This document shows positions 1 to 8,899 of a stretch of 64,000 bases of DNA, in pieces. Source of the stretch: Pontibacter oryzae (lineage in GTDB: Bacteria; Bacteroidota; Bacteroidia; Cytophagales; Hymenobacteraceae); the NCBI RefSeq assembly GCF_003576375.1, contig NZ_QWGE01000005.1:1-64000 (forward strand), given 5' to 3'. Position numbers and translations under genes: made by a program. The notes beneath the pieces were generated by a model that was given only the letters and a program-made list of their open reading frames with translations, was not told the origin of the DNA and searched no databases. Every line of letters begins with the position of its first letter. Positions within the stretch are counted from its first letter, which is position 1.

Positions 1-303
1 CAAAATTCCCGCCCCCGCAACACCCACAGCACAAAAAACTTTAGATAAATGCCTAACGCGCTCTAAATGAACAGGATTAATTTCGGGGCTCCTTAATATT
101 AATCTCAATCTTCTGCTTTGCACTTTTTTTCTCTGCAACACAGAACGTCATTTTTTACTCGCATTCAGTAACATATCCTTATTCTACTAAGTGTTGACTG
201 TTCCTCTTGTGCCTTTTAAATAGGTTTGAAAGCAACATTTAGTTGGTCACATCGTCCAAACTATAGTGTAATCCATCCTTAAGCATTATTTTATCCATAC
301 CTG
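1..303. other. Intergenic stretch before the porin gene
   Basis: No open frame worth calling. A match to the Bacteroidota -7 box TAnnTTTG lies at 221-228 (TAGGTTTG), about 75 bases before the porin start. It is the only promoter candidate I see, and no clear -33 TTG sits at the usual distance. Confidence 0.5.
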
Positions 304-1455
304 ATGTATAAAACACTTTTACTTTTAATGACTCTCCTCTTTCTTAGCTCGCTTAGTTATGCACAGTACTCTGAGGAGAATGTGTATGAAAAACCCACAC
401 TAAAAATTGGCGGCGCATTAAGGTTTAACTATAATTTATCGACCTGGAAAGAAGACCAATTAGAACGTGGTGGTGATTTTGGCTTTGATGTGCTCCGTAT
501 CAATGTAGAGTCTGAGTACAAGGGTATCAAGCTAAATGCCGAATACAGGCATTATTCTGAAGGTTTTGGTGGAGGCTTCCTTAAGCAAGGCTGGTTTCAG
601 CATGATTTCTCTGATATCTCTCAAATTCAGGTTGGCCTTAACCAAGTGCCTTTCGGCATTCAGCAATACAACTCCAATAACTGGTTCTTTAACATGACTT
701 ATTATATAGGCTTCGAGGATGACCATGATATGGGTGTTAAGTATATCCACGATAATGGAAGATGGCAATGGCAGGCTGCTTATTATAAAAGTGCCGAAGA
801 TTTGGTGTTTGGTTCATCAGAAGCAAGTCCGAACCGCTACTCTTACGACGTGACTGGGCGCAATAAGGAAAACAACCAACTCGACTTTAAAATCATAAAC
901 CGATTGGGCGACAGCCTTCAGCACGAAATTGGCGCCTCACTACAAGGCGGCCTGTTATACAACCTCGATACTGAGCGTAATGGCACCAGGCACGCAGGCG
1001 CTGTACATTATGAGTATAAGTCAGTAAACAGCCCTTGGAATGTTAAGCTTCAGGCTATGCTCTACCGCATTAACCCGAAGTATGCTTCGGACAATGATTT
1101 GAATTTTGTGGAAATGGGGGCCTACGGCGCAAATTACAATGTAGCTAACAAAGGAGAAGTTTACACTGCAAGTCTAGCCTACCACCTACCTATAGATACA
1201 CGCCTACTGCAAGGCATTACATTTTACGACAACTACGGCTATTATAATAAACGTGTCAGCGGGTTCGAGAATTCGCACATGAACGTATTGGGAGCCCTGT
1301 TCTCGGCGGGGTCAATGTATATCTACACAGATGCGGCCTTTGGTTATAACCAACCCTGGCTTGGGCCTGAATGGACCAATGCCTTCACTGCAGGCACACC
1401 AGGCGACACAGACTGGCACCTGCGCTTTAATATTAACATGGGATACTATTTCTGA
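304..1455 (+). CDS. Outer membrane beta-barrel porin, phosphate-selective porin O/P-like
   Basis: A 383-residue protein with a clear Sec signal peptide (residues 1-20, hydrophobic stretch ending SYAQ). The rest is amphipathic beta strands rich in Tyr, Trp, Phe and Gly, and it ends in an aromatic residue (GYYF), as outer membrane barrels do. Size and pattern suit the porin O/P group, but I cannot assign the substrate from sequence. The BCCT carrier starts 19 bases downstream, so this porin may pass osmolytes such as betaines across the outer membrane to that carrier. That role is inferred from context only. Confidence 0.75.
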   Translation: MYKTLLLLMTLLFLSSLSYAQYSEENVYEKPTLKIGGALRFNYNLSTWKEDQLERGGDFGFDVLRINVESEYKGIKLNAEYRHYSEGFGGGFLKQGWFQHDFSDISQIQVGLNQVPFGIQQYNSNNWFFNMTYYIGFEDDHDMGVKYIHDNGRWQWQAAYYKSAEDLVFGSSEASPNRYSYDVTGRNKENNQLDFKIINRLGDSLQHEIGASLQGGLLYNLDTERNGTRHAGAVHYEYKSVNSPWNVKLQAMLYRINPKYASDNDLNFVEMGAYGANYNVANKGEVYTASLAYHLPIDTRLLQGITFYDNYGYYNKRVSGFENSHMNVLGALFSAGSMYIYTDAAFGYNQPWLGPEWTNAFTAGTPGDTDWHLRFNINMGYYF

Positions 1456-1474
1456 TTCGATAAAAACTTAGATA

Positions 1475-3112
1475 ATGAGTAAAGTAGCAAGAAGTGATAC
1501 CAAGAAATCGCTGGGGCTGGAGGTTAATGGCCCCGTATTCTGGTCTTCCATCATAATCCTTATTATAAGCATAACATTGGTGCTGGTGTTCAGGAAAGAT
1601 GCCGAGACATTTTTTAGCAGCGCCCAACAAGCAGTTACCTCCAACATGGGCTGGCTGTTTATACTTAGCGTAAATGTGTTTGTGGTTTTTTGTCTGTACA
1701 TGGCCTTTGGCAAGTTTAGCCACATACGCCTGGGCGGAAAAGATGCCAAACCAGAGTTCAGCACCTCGTCATGGTTTGCGATGCTGTTTAGTGCCGGTAT
1801 GGGTATAGGGCTTTTATTTTGGAGTATAGCGGAGCCTATTAACCACTTCCAGACACCGCCCCTTGGCGAGGCTGGCACGCCTGCTGCGGCAAGGCAAGCC
1901 ATGAATTTCACTTTCTTGCATTGGGGATTGCATGCGTGGGCTATTTATGCCTTAGTTGGTTTGTCGCTAGCGTACTTTACTTATAGCCGCAAGCTGCCGC
2001 TTACCATACGTTCAGTTTTCTACCCATTTCTTGGTGAGCGCATACACGGCAGAATTGGTGATGTGATAGACGTTCTTGCCGTAATAGCCACGCTGTTTGG
2101 TTTGGCAACATCTTTGGGATTGGGCGTAAAGCAGGTAGCAGCTGGACTGCACCATGTCTTCCCTGGTATTGCCAGCGATATTTATACCCAAGTAATGTTA
2201 ATTGCAGGCATAACCGGTATTGCCACTATATCTGTAGTAACAGGCGTCGACAAAGGTGTGCGGATTTTGAGTGAATGGAATGTGCGCATTGCTCTGGTGA
2301 TCCTGTTGGCAGTTTTGTTTCTTGGCCCAACGGTGTTCATACTTGGCTCTTACGTGCAAAATACCGGGTCATATATAGGCAACTTCATGCAGCTCTCTTT
2401 CTGGAACGAAGCATACTCCTCCGGAAACTGGCAAGGTGGCTGGACAGTGTTTTACTGGGCTTGGTGGATTTCATGGGCGCCATTTGTGGGCATCTTTATT
2501 GCGCGTGTATCCAAAGGCCGAACTATCCGAGAATTTGTGCTTGGGGTACTAATTGTACCGTCCTTGCTTTCTTTCCTGTGGATGACCGTGTTTGGCAGCA
2601 CTGCCCTGCGCGAGGTGCTGGGTGGAAATGATGCCGTGGCACTAGCAGTGGCAGATGACGTGTCTACTGCCCTGTTTGTGTTCTTCGAGCAACTCCCCTT
2701 CTCTACTATACTTTCTGTCATAGGAATTATTTTGGTTGCAGGCTTCTTTGTTACCTCTTCCGACTCAGGCTCGCTGGTAGTGGATAGTTTAACCTCAGGC
2801 GGCAGGGCAGATTCTCCGGTGGGCATCCGTATTTTCTGGGCGCTGGCCGAGGGTGCCGTGGCGGCGGTTCTGCTTTTAGGTGGCGGCTTGCAAGCCCTGC
2901 AAACGGCTGTAATTTTAACAGGGCTGCCCTTCGCGCTTATACTTTTAATTATGTGTTACAGCCTCTACAGGGGCTTGAGTGAGGAGCTGGAAGAGGAGAA
3001 TAAACTTGGCAAAGCGCAGCAACGCAAAAACTACCAGCAACTGATAGCTGAAATGTTGGCTAAACGGGCTACCAAACACGAAGCCAAAGCCGCAGAACAA
3101 AGCAAGGATTAA
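1475..3112 (+). CDS. BCCT family osmolyte transporter (betaine/choline/carnitine type)
   Basis: A 545-residue inner membrane carrier with about 12 transmembrane segments. BCCT hallmarks are visible: the SAGMGIGLLFWSIAEP region near residue 110, the tryptophan-rich FYWAWWISWAPFVG segment near residue 330, and VTSSDSGSLVVDSL near residue 430. The charged C-terminal tail (from about residue 505) suits osmosensing BCCT proteins. The family imports glycine betaine, choline, carnitine or similar quaternary amines, usually with sodium or proton. It lies between a porin and a universal stress gene with gaps of only about 20 bases, so the three are probably co-transcribed for osmotic stress. The exact substrate is unknown. 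Confidence 0.93.
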   Translation: MSKVARSDTKKSLGLEVNGPVFWSSIIILIISITLVLVFRKDAETFFSSAQQAVTSNMGWLFILSVNVFVVFCLYMAFGKFSHIRLGGKDAKPEFSTSSWFAMLFSAGMGIGLLFWSIAEPINHFQTPPLGEAGTPAAARQAMNFTFLHWGLHAWAIYALVGLSLAYFTYSRKLPLTIRSVFYPFLGERIHGRIGDVIDVLAVIATLFGLATSLGLGVKQVAAGLHHVFPGIASDIYTQVMLIAGITGIATISVVTGVDKGVRILSEWNVRIALVILLAVLFLGPTVFILGSYVQNTGSYIGNFMQLSFWNEAYSSGNWQGGWTVFYWAWWISWAPFVGIFIARVSKGRTIREFVLGVLIVPSLLSFLWMTVFGSTALREVLGGNDAVALAVADDVSTALFVFFEQLPFSTILSVIGIILVAGFFVTSSDSGSLVVDSLTSGGRADSPVGIRIFWALAEGAVAAVLLLGGGLQALQTAVILTGLPFALILLIMCYSLYRGLSEELEEENKLGKAQQRKNYQQLIAEMLAKRATKHEAKAAEQSKD

Positions 3113-3132
3113 CCGCTTAACCACATCAAAAA

Positions 3133-4011
3133 ATGATTGCAATTGATTCCATGATGGTCTGCCTGGACCTAAGCGACATAGATGAAACGCTGGTAGCCTT
3201 TTCCCGCTCTATCTGCGAGCGCCTGCCGGTTAAAAAGGTGTATTTCGTGCACAATATTAAATCCTCGGAGCTCAGCGATGACTTTAGGGAGTTTTTCGGG
3301 GATGTGGATTTGGGTAACGAGATAGAAGGCAATATCTCTGATATCGTAAACGAGCACTTCCAAAATGCCGCTGACCACGAAATACTCGTCAGCGAAGAGC
3401 CGAACACCGAAGTTATACTTGCCGAGCTTGTAAAACGCTATACAATTAAGCTAACACTCATCGGGAAAAGGATGAGCGATAAAAGCACCGGGGCCCTGGG
3501 CACCAAGCTGCTCCGTATTCTGCCATGCAGCGTACTCGTGTTTCCGGAGACAGCTAACTTTAATATCGCCAAAGTGCTCACCCCGATAGATTTTTCCGAT
3601 GCCTCAGTGCATGCGCTCCGCCTAAGTAAATCACTTACAGACCAGTTGGGCCTTTCGTTGGATATTCTGCATGTATATAAGCTCCCTACGCAATATTTCC
3701 CGCTCATCTCGGAGGAAAAAGCCATACGTAAGGCCGAGGAAGTGGTAAAGGAGAAGTTCAGTGATTTGCAAAAGCGCCACCAAGAGATTGCCGGCGTGCC
3801 GTATACCCTGGTGCGGGCAGCCGGTAAAAGTATTGCCGAACGCATAACCATGCAACTGGAGAAAGGCAATCACGATTTGCTGGTTCTCGGGCTGAAAGGG
3901 CATAACCCTGTTCCTTCTTTAAGCCTAGGCAGCGTACCAACCGAGCTATACAATATGGATCTGAATATCCCGATCTGGATGGTATACTCTGAAGATGTGA
4001 TCAAACAATAA
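3133..4011 (+). CDS. Universal stress protein, tandem UspA domains
   Basis: A 292-residue cytoplasmic protein with two Usp folds, about residues 1-140 and 145-288. The second starts with the typical VLTPIDFSDASVHALRLS strand-helix and ends with an ATP-loop-like GLKGHNPVPSLSLGSVP, close to the G-2x-G-9x-G(S/T) pattern. The first domain is more divergent. It begins 20 bases after the BCCT gene and probably shares its message, suggesting a role when the osmolyte carrier is induced. A hairpin at 4032-4061 follows. A second tandem Usp at 50814-51665 is not a close copy. Confidence 0.88.
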   Translation: MIAIDSMMVCLDLSDIDETLVAFSRSICERLPVKKVYFVHNIKSSELSDDFREFFGDVDLGNEIEGNISDIVNEHFQNAADHEILVSEEPNTEVILAELVKRYTIKLTLIGKRMSDKSTGALGTKLLRILPCSVLVFPETANFNIAKVLTPIDFSDASVHALRLSKSLTDQLGLSLDILHVYKLPTQYFPLISEEKAIRKAEEVVKEKFSDLQKRHQEIAGVPYTLVRAAGKSIAERITMQLEKGNHDLLVLGLKGHNPVPSLSLGSVPTELYNMDLNIPIWMVYSEDVIKQ

Positions 4012-4031
4012 GTATACTATATATAATTGTG

Positions 4032-4061
4032 TAGGCGGCAGCGATTAAAAGTTGCTGCCTA
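4032..4061. terminator. Hairpin between the convergent usp and marC-like genes
   Basis: An 11-bp stem (TAGGCGGCAGC paired with GTTGCTGCCTA, two G-U pairs) with an 8-base loop. It sits just after the universal stress gene and inside the last codons of the opposing gene. No long T run follows, so it is a weaker terminator than others here. Confidence 0.5.
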
Positions 4062-4064
4062 TAC

Positions 4065-4670
4065 TTATGTTGCTGCAAACAGGTTTGTAATGCCTGTCAC
4101 GATCATATCGATGCCGATGGCGCCCACAAAAAAACCGTTGATGCGCAGCAGCAGTTCCATGTTTTTATCAAAGGCTACCTGCACTTTTCTGGAGCGAGTG
4201 CTTTTTCTGATATACTTTAACCCCATGATCACCACAAAGTTTACCAGCATAATTATCACCAGCGCCACCACGCCCTCCCAGAGTTTTAACTCTTCAGCCA
4301 TTAAAATTGTAAGGGAGATGGTGCCTGCCCCTACCATAAAAGGCATGGCTATCTCAGAAGCTAAATCGTGCAGGTCGCCCTTAATCTGTATGAAGGCTTT
4401 CTTGCCCTGCACAATAAAAATATAGGCCAGCGAGAACAGCACTACTCCACCAAAAATCCGGAACGACTCGAAATTTATCCGGAACACCTTTTGGAAAACC
4501 ACATCCCCGAATAGCAGGAAAACAATAAAGATTGAAAAGGATATCAGACTGGCTTTTAGAAAAACAGCCCGAAAGTCAGTGTCCGATAGGTCGTTCATTA
4601 CAGGCTTTAAGTATAAAAACAGGGCAAACGGGTTAAGCATCACTAAAAAGCTGAATATCGCTGCTATCAT
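4065..4670 (-). CDS. MarC family integral membrane protein
   Basis: A 201-residue protein with about six transmembrane helices. The opening ILFSFLVMLNPFALFLY-like segment, with an NP pair in helix 1, and the later FRIFGGVVLFSLAY and MPFMVGAGTISLTI segments are typical of the MarC/UPF0056 family. Function is unproven; the old link to multiple antibiotic resistance was not upheld. It stands alone, convergent with the osmolyte operon, and its start codon lies only about 260 bases from the divergent sulfur island. Confidence 0.88.
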   Translation of the reverse strand: MIAAIFSFLVMLNPFALFLYLKPVMNDLSDTDFRAVFLKASLISFSIFIVFLLFGDVVFQKVFRINFESFRIFGGVVLFSLAYIFIVQGKKAFIQIKGDLHDLASEIAMPFMVGAGTISLTILMAEELKLWEGVVALVIIMLVNFVVIMGLKYIRKSTRSRKVQVAFDKNMELLLRINGFFVGAIGIDMIVTGITNLFAAT

Positions 4671-4830
4671 AGATCAGAAGTATGTTTCGTGCTTTACTTG
4701 TTACGGCACAAAAGGCCGTAAGATATTGCTAAAGTATAAACCTAACCTGAAGTGCATTTTTATAAAGGATGGCTGGCCATGGAAGTATTGGAATTTAATG
4801 TTTGAAAAGTACATATAACTACCTTCCTAT

Positions 4831-4874
4831 GTGACAAACATCACTGACACCGCGTACACCAAGCCATACCTTTG
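4831..4874 (+). promoter_or_regulatory. Crp/Fnr-type operator plus -7 box for the persulfide dioxygenase-like gene
   Basis: GTGA at 4831-4834 and TCAC at 4841-4844 form a dyad with a 6-base spacer, centred at 4837.5. A perfect TAnnTTTG box (TACCTTTG) starts at 4867, 29.5 bases from the centre, which puts the operator near -42. There is no -33 TTG, as expected for an activator-dependent promoter. The same geometry recurs at 7463-7506, 8394-8437 and 51708-51751. Confidence 0.7.
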
Positions 4875-4931
4875 TATCGTAACCTGAATAATATCAGGTA
4901 GTATAGTATAAACGACAAAAAGATAAGCAGC

Positions 4932-6281
4932 ATGAAAATACAACAGTTTGAAGACAAAGGATTGGCGCACTACGGCTATGCCATTTTAGATGAGCAATCG
5001 GGTAAAGTTGTACTCATAGACCCGGCACGCGACCCGCAGCCTTACTACGAGTTTGCAGCTGCCCATAACGCGGCTATTGTAGGCGTTATAGAAACGCACC
5101 CGCATGCCGACTTTGTAAGCTCGCACCTAGAAATACACGAGAAAACCGGAGCCACAATATATGCCCATAGCATGGTTGGCGCTGATTACCCGCATAAAGC
5201 GCTTGATGAAGGCGAGGAGTTAGCAATAGGAGACATTAAGTTGAAGTCGTTGCATACGCCTGGCCACTCGCCGGATGGCATAAGCATTGTGCTGGAACAT
5301 GAAGGCAAGGACAAAGCCGTCTTCACAGGTGACACCCTCTTTATTGGCGATGTGGGCCGACCAGACTTACGCGAAAGCGCCGGTAACATTACTGCTAAGC
5401 GTGAAGAGCTTGCTCGCCAGATGTACCACAGCACCCGCGATAAACTCATGAAACTGGCAGATGACGTAGTAGTGTACCCGGCCCACGGCGCAGGCACCCT
5501 CTGCGGAAAAGCCTTAAGCGAGGCAAATAGTAGCACCATTGGCGCTGAAAAAAATGGCAACTATGCCCTGCAGCAAATGAGCGAGGAAGAGTTTGTTAAA
5601 ATCCTGACAGCAGACCAACCCTTTATTCCTAAATACTTTAGCTATGATGTATCCCTGAATAAGCAAGGCGCACCAAATTACCACCAAAGTATAGAAAAGG
5701 TAAAGAAGCTTGCCAAGAACTTTGAGCCTGAAGCTGACGCCATTGTAGTGGATGCCCGTAACGAAAAAGTATTTAAACAGGGGCATTACAAAGGGGCCAT
5801 AAATATACAGAACGGCGGCAAGTTCGAAACCTGGCTGGGAAGTATTGTTGATCCGAAAGAGTCTTTCTACCTGATTGCTCAAACTGAGAAAGAGCTTGAT
5901 GAACTGATCGAGAAAGCTGCTAAAATCGGATACGAACAATTGATAAAAGGAGCATTCGTACTGGATAGCAAACCAACAACCTCTACCCCACCCCTGGATC
6001 TGGAAGATTTCAAAAAGCATCCCGAAGATTATACAATTGTAGACATCCGAAATGCTTCAGAAGTTAAAGAAAACAAGTTTTTCGATAGCGCGATAAATAT
6101 TCCGTTGCCAGAACTGAGAGGTCGCGCCCAGGAGATACCAACTGATAAGCCGGTAGTAGTGCATTGCGCAGGCGGCTATCGCTCGGCAGCTGGCAGCAGT
6201 ATTGTGGAAGCTGCGCTGCCCCAAGCTAAGGTTCTGGATTTAAGCGAGGCCGTGAATGAGTTTAAGAACGGCTCGCACTAA
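4932..6281 (+). CDS. MBL-fold persulfide dioxygenase-like protein fused to two rhodanese domains
   Basis: A 449-residue cytoplasmic enzyme. Residues 1-210 are a metallo-beta-lactamase fold with THPHAD, HTPGHSPDG and the GDTLFIGDVGRPDL signature of ETHE1-like persulfide dioxygenases, which oxidise glutathione or protein persulfides to sulfite with one iron held by two His and an Asp. The usual fourth His after HxHAD is Phe, common in this subgroup and not an iron ligand. Rhodanese domain 1 (about 260-350) lacks the active Cys (IAQTEKE at the loop), so it is probably structural. Domain 2 (about 365-445) keeps HCAGGYRS and should transfer sulfur. A Crp-type operator and a strong terminator bracket the gene as its own unit. 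Confidence 0.92.
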   Translation: MKIQQFEDKGLAHYGYAILDEQSGKVVLIDPARDPQPYYEFAAAHNAAIVGVIETHPHADFVSSHLEIHEKTGATIYAHSMVGADYPHKALDEGEELAIGDIKLKSLHTPGHSPDGISIVLEHEGKDKAVFTGDTLFIGDVGRPDLRESAGNITAKREELARQMYHSTRDKLMKLADDVVVYPAHGAGTLCGKALSEANSSTIGAEKNGNYALQQMSEEEFVKILTADQPFIPKYFSYDVSLNKQGAPNYHQSIEKVKKLAKNFEPEADAIVVDARNEKVFKQGHYKGAINIQNGGKFETWLGSIVDPKESFYLIAQTEKELDELIEKAAKIGYEQLIKGAFVLDSKPTTSTPPLDLEDFKKHPEDYTIVDIRNASEVKENKFFDSAINIPLPELRGRAQEIPTDKPVVVHCAGGYRSAAGSSIVEAALPQAKVLDLSEAVNEFKNGSH

Positions 6282-6300
6282 CAGCAGCCAATAGTTATAA

Positions 6301-6336
6301 CCGAAGCAGGCGCAATTTTGGGCCTGCTTCGGCATT
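6301..6336 (+). terminator. Intrinsic terminator after the MBL-rhodanese gene
   Basis: An 11-bp perfect stem CCGAAGCAGGC / GCCTGCTTCGG around a 10-base loop, followed by CATTTT. It lies 20 bases after the stop codon and separates this gene from the Crp/Fnr gene. Confidence 0.8.
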
Positions 6337-6398
6337 TTCAATAGGCTTGGCTCCTATCACCTTGGGCCAATTTAAATTCACACCGTTTTTCCTACCCA

Positions 6399-7046
6399 AT
6401 GGACACCAACCTGAAAGACAACATTGTAAAGCAGTTCCCGCAATTTGAGCAAGCTCTCCTTGGCGAGATTTTAGCACAAAGCACTATAAAGCATATCGAA
6501 GAAGGCGATGAAATACTGCGGACCGGGCAGTACATTCGCTCCACTATTTTGCTGCTTGGCGGGCTCCTGAAGGTATACCGCGAGGACGATGAGGGCAACG
6601 AGTTCCTGATGTATTACTTGGAGCCAGGCAATGCATGCGCTTTGTCTATGATGTGCACTGCCCGAGACGAAAAAAGCCAGATTATGGTAAAGGCCGTGTT
6701 GCCTTCCGAGATAATACTTGTGCCGCAGCACCTTACTGAGCTATGGCTGAGCAAGTTTAAGAGCTGGCATAACTTTGTGATCGCCTCTTACCGCCAGCGC
6801 TTCGAGGAGCTGTTGCAAACCCTGGACAGCATCGCTTTTAAAGCCCTTGACGAACGCCTGGTTTTTTACCTAAAACGCCATGTGCAGGTAAGCGGCGAGG
6901 AAATCCGGCTCTCGCACCAGCAGATCGCCACTGAGCTTAACAGCTCCCGCGAAGTAATCTCTCGCCTGTTAAAAAAACTGGAGCAAACCAAAGCCATCAC
7001 TCTGCACCGCAACTATATCGAGGTGCATGACCTGGAGCTGTTTTAA
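6399..7046 (+). CDS. Crp/Fnr family transcriptional regulator
   Basis: A 215-residue protein with an N-terminal cyclic-nucleotide-binding-like barrel (residues about 20-130) and a C-terminal winged helix (about 150-212). The recognition helix contains SSREVISRLLKKLE: the Arg and Glu match the CRP residues that read GTGA half-sites and the SR pair resembles FNR. It has only two cysteines, close together near residue 80 (NACALSMMC), so an FNR-type cluster is unlikely. The gene is embedded in the sulfur island and four matching operators are visible in the window, three in this island. It is the obvious candidate regulator, although genomes of this group usually carry several paralogues. The effector is unknown. 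Confidence 0.92.
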   Translation: MDTNLKDNIVKQFPQFEQALLGEILAQSTIKHIEEGDEILRTGQYIRSTILLLGGLLKVYREDDEGNEFLMYYLEPGNACALSMMCTARDEKSQIMVKAVLPSEIILVPQHLTELWLSKFKSWHNFVIASYRQRFEELLQTLDSIAFKALDERLVFYLKRHVQVSGEEIRLSHQQIATELNSSREVISRLLKKLEQTKAITLHRNYIEVHDLELF

Positions 7047-7536
7047 AAGGGAATGCCCTACTCGTAACCATTCTTTCTAAGTATAAGCTACCATCCCGGA
7101 AAGAGGTGAACACTGTGCTCAGCATGAACTTGATGCTAACAGACTAATTCTAAGCAAGAAGTAAGGTTATACTTTTAAGCTCATACATCCTTTCAGGATG
7201 ATTAGGCTGCGTTAATAGCCTTTGGTTAAGAATGTGAAATGCATGAGGTAGAATTGCACATGGTAAAAGCAAGGATTTAACAAGTTTTAGGTGAGGGGCC
7301 TTGGGATGTTGCGGTGCCCAGAGGCTAATGAGCACCCGGTTCATCCCGAAGTATTTTGGTGGCCTCTCGGGCGTGGAGCGTGCAAAACACACTATAAACT
7401 TTGCACTTGTAAAGTCCCGAACGCGAGTGACAGATAAACATAACTTTATATCACCATCAACTGTAACAACTGTCACTGAACTACCAGCATACTTTAAGTA
7501 TACTTGTAGCAGCACATACCCTTAACCGCATATACT
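7047..7536. other. 490-base intergenic region upstream of the TauE/SafE gene
   Basis: No convincing gene. A minus-strand open frame across 7150-7515 has no recognisable composition or partner. The right end carries the Crp-like operator and -7 box at 7463-7506. The middle (about 7290-7390) is more GC-rich than its flanks and could be remnant coding sequence, but I cannot identify it. Confidence 0.4.
7463..7506 (+). promoter_or_regulatory. Crp/Fnr-type operator plus -7 box for the TauE/SafE gene
   Basis: GTAA at 7463-7466 and TCAC at 7473-7476, centre 7469.5, one mismatch from GTGA-N6-TCAC. The -7-like box TATACTTG at 7499-7506 (7 of 8 to TAnnTTTG) begins exactly 29.5 bases from the centre. 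It lies 31 bases before the start codon. Confidence 0.6.
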
Positions 7537-8385
7537 ATGGAAATTCTTGGATACATTGCAGCACTTATTATTGGGCTTTCGCTGGGGCTAATCGGAGGCG
7601 GAGGCTCCATCCTGACCGTGCCTGTATTGGTTTACCTGCTTGGCCTAACGCCAGTTATCTCCACGGCTTACTCTCTTTTTATTGTAGGGCTCACAAGCCT
7701 GGTGGGCAGCTACAGGTTCTATAAAAAAGGACTAGTAAGTTTAAAGACAGCGGTTGTATTCGGTTTGCCTGCCATTGTGGCCGTCTATACCACGCGCCGT
7801 TACATCGTGCCGGCCATTCCTGAAGAAATCTTCGAGGTTGGCGGTTTTATGGTAACCAAAGGCGTTTTGCTGATGCTATTGTTTGCAGGGTTAATGGTGT
7901 TTGCCTCCATCAGTATGATTCAGAAGAAAAAGCCCGCCGAAAGCATCGACGACAATGCTGATACCGATATTGATGTGGCACATGAAAACCCGGATGCACC
8001 ACACCCTAAGCCGAAGTTTAATTACGGCGGCATTTTGGCCGAAGGCATGGTAGTGGGCACGCTCACTGGGCTAGTTGGTGCAGGCGGCGGCTTTCTAATT
8101 ATACCTGCTTTAGTGCTTTTTAGTAAGCTGGATATGAAAATGGCTGTGGGCACCTCGTTGCTCATCATTGCCGCAAAATCGTTACTGGGCTTTATCGGTG
8201 ATGTTTACAACTACAACATCGACTGGCCGTTTCTGGCTATCTTTTCATCCATTTCGATTGCCGGTATTTTTCTGGGATCTTTCCTCTCCACAAAAATACA
8301 TGCCGATAAGCTTAAAACTGCATTCGGCTGGTTTGTTTTGGTAATGGGTATTTACATCATCGTGAAGGAAGTTTTCTTTGCTTAA
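7537..8385 (+). CDS. TauE/SafE family sulfite or sulfur-anion exporter
   Basis: A 282-residue inner membrane protein of the TSUP family with two homologous halves. Each half opens with a glycine-rich loop (GLSLGLIGGGGSILTVPVL near residue 18; GTLTGLVGAGGGFLIIPALV near 182). A hydrophilic loop rich in Asp, Pro and His (about residues 130-165) divides them. TSUP proteins move sulfite, taurine breakdown products or thiosulfate. Next to a persulfide dioxygenase, which yields sulfite, sulfite export is the natural reading. The gene has its own Crp-like operator. Confidence 0.9.
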   Translation: MEILGYIAALIIGLSLGLIGGGGSILTVPVLVYLLGLTPVISTAYSLFIVGLTSLVGSYRFYKKGLVSLKTAVVFGLPAIVAVYTTRRYIVPAIPEEIFEVGGFMVTKGVLLMLLFAGLMVFASISMIQKKKPAESIDDNADTDIDVAHENPDAPHPKPKFNYGGILAEGMVVGTLTGLVGAGGGFLIIPALVLFSKLDMKMAVGTSLLIIAAKSLLGFIGDVYNYNIDWPFLAIFSSISIAGIFLGSFLSTKIHADKLKTAFGWFVLVMGIYIIVKEVFFA

Positions 8386-8393
8386 GGCACTGC

Positions 8394-8437
8394 GTGACAT
8401 AAGTCACTGAACGGCCGAGTGCTTTTCACCATCTTTG
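8394..8437 (+). promoter_or_regulatory. Crp/Fnr-type operator plus -7 box for the rhodanese-YeeE/YedE operon
   Basis: A perfect palindrome GTGACATAAGTCAC at 8394-8407, centre 8400.5. CATCTTTG at 8430-8437 (7 of 8 to TAnnTTTG) starts 29.5 bases from the centre. Its 13-base core also occurs, in the same orientation to its gene, before the distant universal stress gene at 51.7 kb. Confidence 0.72.
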
Positions 8438-8480
8438 CATAGTATAGAATGTAAGCACTTAATTATAGGGAGGTAACATC

Positions 8481-8807
8481 ATGTTTAACTTATTCAAATC
8501 AACCCCGAAGAATTATAACGATCTTAACGGAAAGGCATTTAAAGCAGCATTTGAGAAGGCTGATAATGCCGAGCTGCTGGATGTGCGCACTGCAGGTGAG
8601 CTTGCGTCAGGTACCATTCCTGGCTCTAAGAACCTCGACTTCCTGTCTGGACAGTTTCAAGCTGCCCTAAGCAAGCTCGACAAGAACAAGGAATACTTCG
8701 TCTTTTGCCGCAGCGGCAACCGCAGTGGCTCTGCCTGCAAGCTACTGGCAGACCAAGGATTTAAGGCAAACAACCTGATGGGTGGCGTTGGTGCCTGGCC
8801 CAGATAA
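8481..8807 (+). CDS. Single-domain rhodanese-like sulfurtransferase
   Basis: A 108-residue cytoplasmic protein covering one rhodanese domain. The active-site loop is CRSGNRS around residue 77, with the expected Cys for a persulfide intermediate and Arg residues for an anionic donor; ELLDVRTAGELASG is the usual CH2A-type motif. Small rhodaneses of this class pass sulfane sulfur from thiosulfate or glutathione persulfide to acceptors. It is first in an operon with the two YeeE/YedE halves, so it may use the thiosulfate they import. A GGGAGG sequence lies just upstream of the start. Confidence 0.92.
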   Translation: MFNLFKSTPKNYNDLNGKAFKAAFEKADNAELLDVRTAGELASGTIPGSKNLDFLSGQFQAALSKLDKNKEYFVFCRSGNRSGSACKLLADQGFKANNLMGGVGAWPR

Positions 8808-8899
8808 TTATAAGTAGCTAGCTTGGGCATGAACAGAACATCAAACTGCCTGTTTATAGATACCTTAACATTACACACCTTAATTTAGAATAGAATAAC

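Noticed and set aside
185-228. A Crp-type operator 29.5 bases before the TAGGTTTG box of the porin gene
   Set aside because: The corresponding bases (185-198) do not contain GTGA or TCAC half-sites.
4579-4818. 79-codon plus-strand open frame over the marC-like start and spacer
   Set aside because: It overlaps the real gene antisense and ends in non-coding sequence; no domain or start signal.
7150-7515. 121-codon minus-strand open frame before the TauE/SafE gene
   Set aside because: It runs across the promoter and Crp-like operator of the opposite gene, has no recognisable domain and its composition does not look like protein from this genome.
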